DNA of 10,132 bases from CAZFBR01 sp035353495 [NCBI: uncultured bacterium] (GTDB lineage: Bacteria > DAOPZR01), in NCBI GenBank assembly GCA_964517215.1, contig CAZFBR010000130.1:1-10132 (forward strand). Direction: 5' to 3'. Below the pieces are notes generated by a model. It worked only from the letters and a program-made list of their open reading frames with translations, was not told where the DNA came from and did no database searches. Shown piece after piece: positions 1-6,301 of this stretch (positions are counted from its first letter, which is position 1; each line of letters starts with the position of its first letter). A program made the position numbers and the translations under genes.

Positions 1-562
1 TGTCACGCATCCTCTGCCGCGGCCGTTCTTCGTCATCGCCACCCAGAACCCGATCGAGCAGCAGGGAACGTTTCCGCTCCCCGAGGCGCAGCTTGACCGG
101 TTCCTGATGAAGCTTGCGGTCGGCTATCCCGGCCCGGCGGGCGAGCTGGAGATCATCGACAGCCAGCGCGCGCACCACCCGCTGCAGGACCTGCAGCCGG
201 TGACCGACCTGGCTGCGCTGCTGGCCCTGCGCGAGCAGGTGAAGGGGATCTTCGTGCATGCGGGAGTGAAGAACTACGCCCTGCAGATCGTGCAGGCGAC
301 GCGCGCGCGTGAGGAGCTGACCCTGGGCGTTTCACCGCGCGGCACGCTGGCGCTGGTGCGCGCCGCGCAGGCGCGGGCGCTGCTGCGCGGACTGGAATTC
401 GTCACTCCCGACTGCGTGCGTGAGATCGCCCCGGTGGTGCTCGGCCATCGCCTGCTGCTCCATCCGCAGGCGCGGCTCAAGGGGCAGACCCCGGCGCAGG
501 TGGTGGACGAGATCCTGCGGGGGATCGAGCTCCCCGTCGCCTATACGCGGAACGAAGCGTGA
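1..562 (+). CDS. MoxR-family AAA+ ATPase, 3' part (5' end outside window)
   Basis: The reading frame is open from base 2, and the 186 visible residues are the C-terminal part of a MoxR-type AAA+ ATPase (the family is usually about 310-330 residues). It opens with the sensor-1 block FFVIATQNPIEQQGTFPLPE, followed by EAQLDRF, whose Arg is the expected arginine finger. The C-terminal lid has the sensor-2 motif SPRGTLALVRAAQ. Walker A and B must lie upstream. MoxR ATPases act as chaperone-like remodellers for metal or cofactor insertion or for protein maturation, often with a vWA partner. Here the partner is probably the DUF58 protein, whose GTG start overlaps this stop by 4 nt. The substrate is unknown. 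The family call is secure. Confidence 0.95.
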   Translation, partial: VTHPLPRPFFVIATQNPIEQQGTFPLPEAQLDRFLMKLAVGYPGPAGELEIIDSQRAHHPLQDLQPVTDLAALLALREQVKGIFVHAGVKNYALQIVQATRAREELTLGVSPRGTLALVRAAQARALLRGLEFVTPDCVREIAPVVLGHRLLLHPQARLKGQTPAQVVDEILRGIELPVAYTRNEA

Positions 563-1872
563 CCGACGACGCGGCGGCCGGCGGGCGCGTCAGCGACGCC
601 GGCGGCGGCTGGTGGGCGGAGCGGACCCTGCTGCCGGGGCTGGCCGCCGCCCTGCTCATGGTTGGCGCGCTGACCCTGCATGTGCAGTTGTTCGCCGCCA
701 ACCTGTGGCTGCTCCTGCTCGTCGCCGGCGCGCACCTGTACCTGCGGCTGGCGCGGCAGCAGGTGCGCGGGGTGCGCCGCTTCCACGACAGCGCGCTGCG
801 CGACGACCGGGTTGCCGTCGAGGTCGGGGTGGCGAGCACGCATCCGCTCAGCATCCTGCACTGCGAGATCACCGACACCTTCAGCACGTCGCACCACCGC
901 GAGGAGAAGATCCTGCTCGCCCCCGGGCTGGCCGCGCGCCGGGTGACGACGGGGCGCTATCAGGGCGAGGCGGGCGACCGGCGCGGGCGGTACCTGATCG
1001 GCCCGCTCACCCTGGCGCTGACCGACCCCCTCGGCTTCTGCCGCGTCACCCGGGTCTGCGACCAGCCCGGGCTGCTCAGCGTCTATCCGCGCGGCTTTGT
1101 CATTGAACGGTTTCCCGTCGCCTCGCGCGCCTCGCAGTTCGAGGTCAACCTGCGCAACGCGCCGCGCTGCGGCGCCAGCGATGAATTCCGCGGGCTGCGC
1201 GAATATGCCAAGGGCGATCCGCTGCGCCACATCCACTGGCCGCAGAGCCTGCGCCACCGCGAGCTGATGGTGCGCGATTTCGAGATGCCCGCCGCGCGCA
1301 ACCTGACGATCATGCTCGACCTCGACCGCGGGATGGCGCGCGGCCTGGGCGCGCATTCGGCGCTCGAATACAGCATCGAAGTGGCGGCGGCGCTCACCGA
1401 CTATGCGGCCGCGCACCACCATCGCGTGTCGCTGCTGGCGCGCGGCGAGCGATTGTGCTGGCTGCCGCCGGGGAGCGGCCCGGCGCAGCAGCAGGCGGTG
1501 CGGCAGGCGCTGCTCGCCCTCAAACAGGACGGCACGGTGCCGTTCGACCGGTTCCTCATGCAGTCGCTCGACCTGATCCCGATCGATTCCTGCGCGGTGC
1601 TGGTCTTCCCCACGGCGCTGATCGATCTGCGGCAGTATCTCGCGTCGGTGGGCGTGCTGCAGGGGCGGTATATCAGCGTGGTGGCGGTGCTCATCCGCGA
1701 CGACCTGCTGGTGCGCGTGCATGAGCGCGACTACTCGCAGGAAAACGATTTTGCCCGGGTGGTGGCCGGGTTCAGCGCGGCCGGGGTGACGGTCTATACC
1801 GTCGATTCCTACGACGACCTGGCGCGGCATTTCGATCCGGCGCGGATGGTTGCGCCGCAGGCGGTGGCGTGA
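559..1872 (+). CDS. DUF58 (vWA-like) protein with N-terminal membrane anchor
   Basis: This 437-residue protein starts at a GTG that overlaps the upstream moxR stop (GTGA). Two hydrophobic segments at about residues 25-42 and 47-63 anchor it. The block RRGRYLIGPLTLALTDPLGF (141-160) and the DUF58 signature (210-242: EYAKGDPLRHIHW, then an R-rich stretch and VRDFE) identify the family. A vWA-like fold begins near 249 with LTIMLDLDRGM. The MIDAS-like position reads D254-x-D256-x-G258 rather than the usual DxSxS, so metal-dependent binding may be altered or lost. It is known to be encoded beside MoxR ATPases and is thought to be their adaptor or client. It probably presents a cytoplasmic domain for the ATPase at the membrane. 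The exact role is unknown. Confidence 0.93.
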   Translation: MTDDAAAGGRVSDAGGGWWAERTLLPGLAAALLMVGALTLHVQLFAANLWLLLLVAGAHLYLRLARQQVRGVRRFHDSALRDDRVAVEVGVASTHPLSILHCEITDTFSTSHHREEKILLAPGLAARRVTTGRYQGEAGDRRGRYLIGPLTLALTDPLGFCRVTRVCDQPGLLSVYPRGFVIERFPVASRASQFEVNLRNAPRCGASDEFRGLREYAKGDPLRHIHWPQSLRHRELMVRDFEMPAARNLTIMLDLDRGMARGLGAHSALEYSIEVAAALTDYAAAHHHRVSLLARGERLCWLPPGSGPAQQQAVRQALLALKQDGTVPFDRFLMQSLDLIPIDSCAVLVFPTALIDLRQYLASVGVLQGRYISVVAVLIRDDLLVRVHERDYSQENDFARVVAGFSAAGVTVYTVDSYDDLARHFDPARMVAPQAVA

Positions 1873-2930
1873 TGCCCGACCGGGCCCTGCGGGCCATGAT
1901 CATGCTCGATGCGGCGACTGCGCTCCTGCTGCTGGTCCGGCCGGACCAGGCGCAGCTGCCGTTCAAGCTCCTGGTGTTCGCGGTCTGTTTCTTCATGGCC
2001 TACCGCTGCAATCGTGACGCGGGAGAAGGCCCGGACAGCACCATGACCATGGTCCGGCTGCTGCTCGCCGGCGGGGCGCTGGTCGCGCTCAACCTGGTGA
2101 CCGACAGCGCCTGGGCGCTGGACAATGCGCTGGGCGACAACCTGGCGGTCGGGTTCGTCCTGCTGGCGTTCGCCGCCCGGCAGACGCTGGTGCGCGACTA
2201 CGGGTTCATCGCGGCATGGCTGGCATTCAATGTCTGGCTGTTCCTGCTCCCCGGAGTCAATGCCATCCTGGCGCCGCTCTTCGTGCTCGCCGCGGTCTAC
2301 CAGCGGTTCATGGCGACGGCGCAGGCGTTGGGTGACGAGTACGGTGCGCCCGACCACGGGAGCACACCGCTGGCCGGCCGGCAGCTGTTCGTTTGCGCGG
2401 CGCTGGCGCTGCTGCTCTACCTGCCGCTGCTGGGGTGGGGCTGGTCGGCGGACCGGGCGGTGCGGCGGACGCTGGGCGACGGCGGGGCGGTTGCAGGCGA
2501 AACCGTGCGCGCGCGGCAGCTGCCGCAGGAGTTCAGCGCAATCGGCCTTGCCCTGATCGTGGTCGGGATTGCGTTATGGCGGCTCGTGCGCCAGCCGCGG
2601 CGAAAGCGCCAGGCCGACCAGGAGCTGCAGCGCATGCTTTCGGCGCAGGGGTATGTCAGCGACCTGCCGCCGGCGCCCGACCCGGGCAACTGGCCCGGCG
2701 GCTGTCGCGGGCAGGTCCTGAAACTGTACGACCGCCTGCTGCGGCAGGCGGGGAAGAAGCTGGAGCGCAACCTGTACGCCGCCACCCCGGCGCAGCGCGA
2801 GGAGCAGCTGCGGCGGCTTTATCCCGAACGCCCCTGGTCGGAGCTGACGGCCATTTTCAACCGCGCCCGCTACAGCGCCGGCGAAATCACCGCCGCCGAT
2901 GTGGCGGCCGCGCGCAAGCTTGCCAACTGA
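1869..2930 (+). CDS. Multi-pass membrane protein with DUF4129-like C-terminus
   Basis: This protein has 353 residues from GTG 1869 (GTGA overlap with the DUF58 stop) or 352 from ATG 1872; the two starts are adjacent and cannot be separated by sequence. Hydrophobic segments lie at about 8-23, 31-46, 61-78, 91-104, 112-145 (probably two), 172-190 and 223-240. A basic stretch (RQPRRKRQ, 241-248) and a soluble tail follow. The tail at about 283-350 (LKLYDRLLRQAGKK, TPAQREEQL, FNRARYSAGE) resembles the DUF4129 domain that ends many proteins of MoxR-DUF58 operons. In those operons DUF4129 is often fused to or beside a transglutaminase-like domain, but no such domain is seen here. It is probably the membrane partner of the two preceding genes. 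Confidence 0.75.
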   Translation: MMPDRALRAMIMLDAATALLLLVRPDQAQLPFKLLVFAVCFFMAYRCNRDAGEGPDSTMTMVRLLLAGGALVALNLVTDSAWALDNALGDNLAVGFVLLAFAARQTLVRDYGFIAAWLAFNVWLFLLPGVNAILAPLFVLAAVYQRFMATAQALGDEYGAPDHGSTPLAGRQLFVCAALALLLYLPLLGWGWSADRAVRRTLGDGGAVAGETVRARQLPQEFSAIGLALIVVGIALWRLVRQPRRKRQADQELQRMLSAQGYVSDLPPAPDPGNWPGGCRGQVLKLYDRLLRQAGKKLERNLYAATPAQREEQLRRLYPERPWSELTAIFNRARYSAGEITAADVAAARKLAN

Positions 2931-2943
2931 TCCCGTCCGGCGC

Positions 2944-2972
2944 TTTACCCGCGCGCCGGGATGTGGTATAAG
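2944..2972 (+). promoter_or_regulatory. Sigma70-type promoter of the riboswitch operon
   Basis: TTTACC (2944-2949) and TATAAG (2967-2972) are separated by exactly 17 nt and lie just after the DUF4129 gene stop. Transcription would start near 2979, immediately before the cobalamin riboswitch. The -35 box matches the consensus at 4 of 6 positions and the -10 at 5 of 6. The -10 is also preceded by TGTGG, a partial extended -10. Confidence 0.6.
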
Positions 2973-2982
2973 ACGGAACAAC

Positions 2983-3170
2983 TGAAGAGCACACGGGAGC
3001 GGCATCCCGGAACACGGTGCGAATCCGTGGCGAACCCGTCGCTGTAATCGGGGACGCGCGCAGCCAGGGGCGGTCTGCTGGTCAGGCCGCAGTCACTGTC
3101 CGGCAGCAGCGGACGGGAAGGCAGGCGGCGCGCGGACGATCCGAAAGCCAGAAGACCTGCCGCTCGACAT
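2983..3170 (+). ncRNA. Cobalamin (B12) riboswitch aptamer
   Basis: The conserved core is readable: GGTGCGAATCC (3016-3026), then CCCGTCGCTGTAAT (3035-3048), matching the GGTGnGAATCC...CCCGCnACTGTnA consensus. The 3' B12 box AGCCAGAAGACCTGCC (3146-3161) differs from the consensus AGCCAGGAGACCTGCC at one base. Spacing of about 100 nt, filled by GC-rich helices, is normal for this class. The aptamer binds adenosyl- or another cobalamin and usually switches expression off. Here it is followed by an intrinsic terminator, so control is probably by premature termination. The outer ends are approximate because I did not fold the RNA. Confidence 0.93.
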
Positions 3171-3191
3171 GTGATGATGGAATTCGATGGC

Positions 3192-3235
3192 AAAGGGTTC
3201 CTGCGGGCGCGTACGCCTGCGGGAACCCTTTTTTT
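3192..3235 (+). terminator. Intrinsic terminator = expression platform of the B12 riboswitch
   Basis: An 18-bp stem (3192-3209 with 3214-3231, two G-U pairs) closes a CGTA loop and runs into a seven-T tract (3229-3235). It lies about 30 nt after the B12 box and upstream of the first gene, which is the arrangement of a transcription-terminating OFF switch. GGGTTC in its 5' arm (3195-3200) is complementary to GAACCC in the aptamer core (3032-3037). That is one possible competing pairing, but it is only 6 bp. Confidence 0.93.
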
Positions 3236-3427
3236 GTTCGCCGGCGCGGTGCACGCGCGCGGACCTGCGCCGTTACCGGAACCGGCGCAGGCGACGCTGC
3301 GGAGAGTGACGGACGCGGTGGCTGAAAGCCGACCGTCGGGGCAGCTCGGGAGCCAGCCGGACGCTTGACCGGCCGCCGCAACTGACAGAGGAAAAACGGC
3401 GCCGGCAATGCCGGCAGGGAGCGGAAG
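3236..3427 (+). other. Leader between terminator and dehydrogenase gene
   Basis: About 190 nt of transcribed leader follow the terminator with no convincing gene. It contains a 9-bp perfect hairpin (CCTGCGCCG 3264-3272 with CGGCGCAGG 3283-3291, 10-nt loop) and a 6-bp GCCGGC-AAT-GCCGGC hairpin (3401-3415). The second hairpin abuts the Shine-Dalgarno GGGAG (3417-3421), placed 6 nt before the ATG at 3428. The hairpin next to the ribosome site could affect translation, but this is inference. I recognise no second known riboswitch class. Confidence 0.5.
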
Positions 3428-4399
3428 ATGCAGGCGATTGTGGTGCGGGGCATTGACGATTATGTGCTGACGGAGCTGCCCGAGCCGGAACCCGGGCCGG
3501 GCGAGGTGCTGCTGCGCGTCGCGGTAACGGGGCTCTGCCGCACCGACCTGAAACTGATCCGCGCCGGGCATCGCGACCTGATCCTGCCGCGCGTCCCGGG
3601 CGAAGAGGTGGTCGGGACGGTGGTGCGGAGCGGGGTCGGGGTCGGCGGCTGGGCGGCGGGCGAAACGGTGTATGTCTATCCCGGGCGCTGCTGCGGGCGC
3701 TGTGCATCATGCCGGTCGGGTGCGGAAAATCTGTGCGCGGATATGGCGATCATGGGGTTCCACCGCGACGGCGGGTTTGCCGAGTATGTCTGTGCGCCCG
3801 CCGCGTCGCTGCTGCGCGTGCCCGACGGGCTGCTTCCGGAGCAGGCGGTCTTTGCCGAACCGCTGTCGTGCTGCCTGAACGCGCTGGAACTGGTGCGCCT
3901 GCAGCCGGGCGAGCGCATCGGCATCTGGGGGGGCGGCCCGGCGGGAACGCTGCTGGCGCGCGCCGCGCGCGCGCAGGGCGCGCTGCCGACGGTGATCGAG
4001 CCGGCCGCCGGCCGCCGCCGGTACACGGACGCGCTGGCGGCGGCGCCGGCGGATGCGCGGTATGATGCGGCGGTGCCGGCGGTGGGCGATCCGGCGGCGT
4101 ACCATGACGCGCTGCGGCATCTCGCGCCGCGCGGCCGGCTGGTGGCGTTTTCCGGGCTGGCAGCGGCGGTGCCGCCGCTCGGCGATATCAACACCCTGCA
4201 TTACCATGAGCAGACCGTCGTCGGCGCCTACGGCTGCGCCTTGCGCCACGGGACGGCGGCGCTGGCCCTGCTCGCGGCCGAGGCGGTGCCGGTGGCCGAC
4301 CTGATCAGCCATCGCCTGCCGCTGCGCGAGCTGCCGCAGGCGCTCGACCTGGTGGCGACGCGGCGCGGCATGAAAATCCAGCTCTATCCGGGGGCATGA
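3428..4399 (+). CDS. Zinc-type medium-chain alcohol/polyol dehydrogenase-like protein
   Basis: This is a 323-residue member of the medium-chain dehydrogenase/reductase superfamily, a little short for the family (about 340-360). The N-terminal GroES-like domain has GLCRTD with C37 as the first catalytic zinc ligand. The structural-zinc motif is C89-x2-C92-x2-C95-x7-C103. FAEPLSCCLNALE (142-154) carries E144 at the position of the third zinc ligand, as in sorbitol or threonine dehydrogenase relatives. A Rossmann GxGxxG-type loop GGGPAG (168-173) is followed by E191, consistent with NAD(H). The usual GHE motif reads GEE (58-60), so the catalytic His ligand is replaced by Glu. It is the first gene under the B12 riboswitch and overlaps the next gene by 4 nt. 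The substrate is unknown; it may be a dehydrogenase with altered zinc chemistry. Confidence 0.85.
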   Translation: MQAIVVRGIDDYVLTELPEPEPGPGEVLLRVAVTGLCRTDLKLIRAGHRDLILPRVPGEEVVGTVVRSGVGVGGWAAGETVYVYPGRCCGRCASCRSGAENLCADMAIMGFHRDGGFAEYVCAPAASLLRVPDGLLPEQAVFAEPLSCCLNALELVRLQPGERIGIWGGGPAGTLLARAARAQGALPTVIEPAAGRRRYTDALAAAPADARYDAAVPAVGDPAAYHDALRHLAPRGRLVAFSGLAAAVPPLGDINTLHYHEQTVVGAYGCALRHGTAALALLAAEAVPVADLISHRLPLRELPQALDLVATRRGMKIQLYPGA

Positions 4400-5514
4400 C
4401 CATGGACCAGAACACAATGGCGCAGTTCGGCACGCTGATCCAGCGGCTGATCAATCGCGAGGATCTGACCCGGCCGGAAGCGTATGCGGCGTTCAGTGCC
4501 ATCCTGCTGGACCGCCAGCCGGAGCTGCAGCAGGGCGCGCTGCTCGCCGCGCTGACCGCCAAGGGCGAAACGGCCGGGGAAATCGCCGGCGCATGGTCGG
4601 CCATTGACGAGCACGATACCGTGCATGCCGCCGGGCCGCTGCCGGAGCTCATGGTGGAAAACTCGGGAACCGGCATGGATTGCCTGAAGACCTTCAATGT
4701 CTCCAGCGCCGCGGCCATTGTCGCCGCCGCAGGCGGTGCGGTGCTGGCGCGGCACGGGGCGCGGGCGCTCTCGTCGCGCTGCGGCACCGTGGACATCCTC
4801 GAAGCAGTCGGAGTCGGCGTGGACGGCAGCGTCGCGCAGGCGGCGGCGAGCATTCGGTCGGTCGGGATCGGCTTGTTCAACGGCATGAGCGCGCAGGTGC
4901 ATCCCGGCGGGTTGGGCCGCATCCTCGGCCGGATCCGGTTCGGCTCGACCCTGAATATCGCCGCCTCGCTGGCCAACCCCGCGCGCCCGACGCATGCGGT
5001 GCGCGGGGTTCACTGCGCGGCGCAGGTGCCGCGCGTCGCGGCGGTATTGCGCGAGATCGGGTACCGGCGGGCGCTGGTGGCGTGCGGGAGCGCCGACGGC
5101 CACGCCGGCGGCATGGACGAACTGTCGGTGTGCGGACCAACGCTGGTGTGCGAGATCGATGAACACGGCGAACGCGAACATATGCTGACCCCTGAAGCGT
5201 GCGGAGTGGCGCGGCATCCGTATGCGGCGGTGGCGGCACTGGACTCTCCGGCAGCGGATGTCGGCCGCTTTCTGGCGGTGCTGGCCGGACGCGGGCCTGC
5301 GGCTTGCCGCGATTTTGTCTGTCTCAACGCCGGTGCCGTGCTTCATATTGCCGGCCGGTCGGCAACGATCGGTGACGGGGTGGCCCGGAGCCGCGACCTG
5401 CTGGCCAGCGGCGCGGCGCTGGCCAAGTTGCGCGATTGGGTGGCCGTGCAGAACGATGACCCTGCCGCCGGAACGGCATGCTTCGACAATGCGCTGCGCA
5501 ACGTGAAACACTGA
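4396..5514 (+). CDS. Divergent TrpD-like (anthranilate phosphoribosyltransferase family) protein
   Basis: This protein has 372 residues starting at ATG 4396, in an ATGA overlap with the dehydrogenase stop; ATG 4402 is an alternative. The class IV phosphoribosyltransferase fold is visible: helical N-terminal domain, GTGMD (91-95), KTFNVSS (98-104), RHGARALSSRCGTVD (119-133), AQVHPGG (167-172), NIAASLANPA (187-196) and GMDELSVCGPT (239-249), with the metal-binding D241-E242. True TrpD has GTGGD, KHGN and a GIRT motif whose Arg binds the anthranilate carboxylate. Here these read GTGMD, RHGA and FGST, so both anthranilate-contact positions are lost while the PRPP/metal side is mostly kept. No other trp genes are nearby, and the operon is under B12 control. 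It is probably a phosphoribosyltransferase or phosphorylase for another substrate, not tryptophan synthesis. Confidence 0.85.
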   Translation: MTMDQNTMAQFGTLIQRLINREDLTRPEAYAAFSAILLDRQPELQQGALLAALTAKGETAGEIAGAWSAIDEHDTVHAAGPLPELMVENSGTGMDCLKTFNVSSAAAIVAAAGGAVLARHGARALSSRCGTVDILEAVGVGVDGSVAQAAASIRSVGIGLFNGMSAQVHPGGLGRILGRIRFGSTLNIAASLANPARPTHAVRGVHCAAQVPRVAAVLREIGYRRALVACGSADGHAGGMDELSVCGPTLVCEIDEHGEREHMLTPEACGVARHPYAAVAALDSPAADVGRFLAVLAGRGPAACRDFVCLNAGAVLHIAGRSATIGDGVARSRDLLASGAALAKLRDWVAVQNDDPAAGTACFDNALRNVKH

Positions 5515-5550
5515 ACTGCAGGTACCGGCGCTGCTTCGCCAGCCTGGCGG

Positions 5551-5611
5551 CAACAGCTGCCGTGAACTGCGGGGCGCGGTGCGGCGGCGGTTCATGCCGC
5601 AGTGGCTGTTG
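5551..5611 (+). repeat. Imperfect inverted repeat between trpD-like gene and peptide gene
   Basis: CAACAGC (5551-5557) and ACTGCGG (5566-5572) are complementary in order to CCGCAGT (5597-5603) and GCTGTTG (5605-5611), with an unpaired bulge in the left arm and about 24 nt of loop. No T-tract follows, so it is not a classic terminator. It may be a structured mRNA end or processing element. The rest of the 208-bp gap holds nothing I recognise. Confidence 0.3.
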
Positions 5612-5722
5612 CGATGAACCGGATGGCTGGGCCGGTTACCATGGCAGCAGGCAGTTGACGCTGCCGGGCGCGCGTGCTGCGTTGGGCGCGTAGCGATCGG
5701 GTTGTCCGGAACGGAGGCGGCA

Positions 5723-5971
5723 ATGAAAGAACGGCATACGGAGCCGGACGGGAAGAACCAGGCGGGCCGGCATACGCTGAGCGACCATGAGCTGAGCCGG
5801 GTGTCGGGCGGTGACGAGGAGCAGCAGTACACCTGCACCTGCTACGACTACACGCCGAACTGGAGCACCGGCCCGTGTTCGCTGGCGGAGATCCAGTTCC
5901 GGGCGGAAAACCACCGGGACAGTTTCAACCCCAAGCACTGGTCGATTCGTTTCTTCCCGCCGCTCCCCTGA
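5723..5971 (+). CDS. Double-glycine leader peptide, candidate bacteriocin/RiPP precursor
   Basis: This encodes an 82-residue peptide from ATG 5723, with Shine-Dalgarno GGAGG (5713-5717) 5 nt upstream. A TTG 21 nt earlier would be in frame, but it precedes the ribosome site. The N-terminus is hydrophilic with no signal peptide, and residues 19-30 read LSDHELSRVSGG. This fits the double-glycine leader consensus LSxxELxxVxGG cleaved by C39-peptidase ABC exporters. The predicted core (31-82) is 52 residues with C38, C40 and C52, several Tyr/Trp (Y36, Y41, Y43, W47, W73) and an FFPPLP end. No immunity, exporter or modification gene is visible. It may be a bacteriocin, a modified peptide or a signal; the core resembles no family I know. 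Confidence 0.7.
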   Translation: MKERHTEPDGKNQAGRHTLSDHELSRVSGGDEEQQYTCTCYDYTPNWSTGPCSLAEIQFRAENHRDSFNPKHWSIRFFPPLP

Positions 5972-6062
5972 AGGCGATCGCCCCCCGGCTTCCCGTTCGG
6001 GTTGTGCCGCACCCGGCAGGCCACCGGCGCGCGCGGCGGGCGTGAATGCCGGCTGCCGGCGG

Positions 6063-6293
6063 TCAGTCGCCGGCCGGCGGAGCGGCAGCGTCAGGACGGT
6101 ACTCCAGCAGATCGCCGGGCTGGCAGGCGAGCGCCCGGCAGATCGCGTCGAGCGTGGTCAGGCGGACCGCCCGCGCCTTCCCGGTCTTGAGCACCGACAG
6201 GTTCTGTTCGGTGATCCCCACGCGGGCCGCCAGCTCGCAGGACTTCATTTTGCGCTTCGCCAGCATGACATCGAGATTGATAATAATGCCCAT
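6063..6293 (-). CDS. XRE/Cro-type HTH regulator, YozG-like, partner of DUF2975
   Basis: This is a 76-residue DNA-binding protein that is nearly all helix-turn-helix. The HTH lies at about 18-37 (CELAARVGITEQNLSVLKTG) and is followed by LTTLDAICRALACQPGDLLEY (46-65), typical of the short YozG-like XRE group, with a Pro/Ala/Gly tail. Start ATG 6293 has GGTG about 5 nt upstream (minus strand). It sits 8 nt after the DUF2975 gene on the same strand, a pairing seen in many bacteria. It probably regulates its own operon. Palindromes near 6912-6942 upstream of the operon promoter are candidate sites. Confidence 0.9.
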   Translation of the reverse strand: MGIIINLDVMLAKRKMKSCELAARVGITEQNLSVLKTGKARAVRLTTLDAICRALACQPGDLLEYRPDAAAPPAGD

Positions 6294-6301
6294 GGCCGCA
6301 C

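Noticed and set aside
541-1830. Long minus-strand open frame of about 430 codons opposite the DUF58 gene
   Set aside because: It is antisense to a gene with clear family motifs. Its Arg/His/Gln-rich translation is typical of shadow frames in GC-rich DNA.
3300-3395. Possible glycine riboswitch: GGAGAG near 3300 and GACAGAGGA near 3384
   Set aside because: The CTCTC strand that should pair with GGAGAG, and the conserved internal glycine-aptamer blocks, are absent. The two short matches are probably chance.
5478-5693. Open frame of 71 codons rich in cysteine, overlapping the end of the TrpD-like gene
   Set aside because: It starts inside another gene without a Shine-Dalgarno site, and its composition looks like out-of-frame reading of GC-rich DNA. 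No motif was recognised, although the cysteine content is curious.
6041-6062. GCCGGC-T-GCCGGC near the convergent gene ends as a terminator
   Set aside because: The loop is a single base and there is no T-tract on either strand. It could at most be a weak structure.
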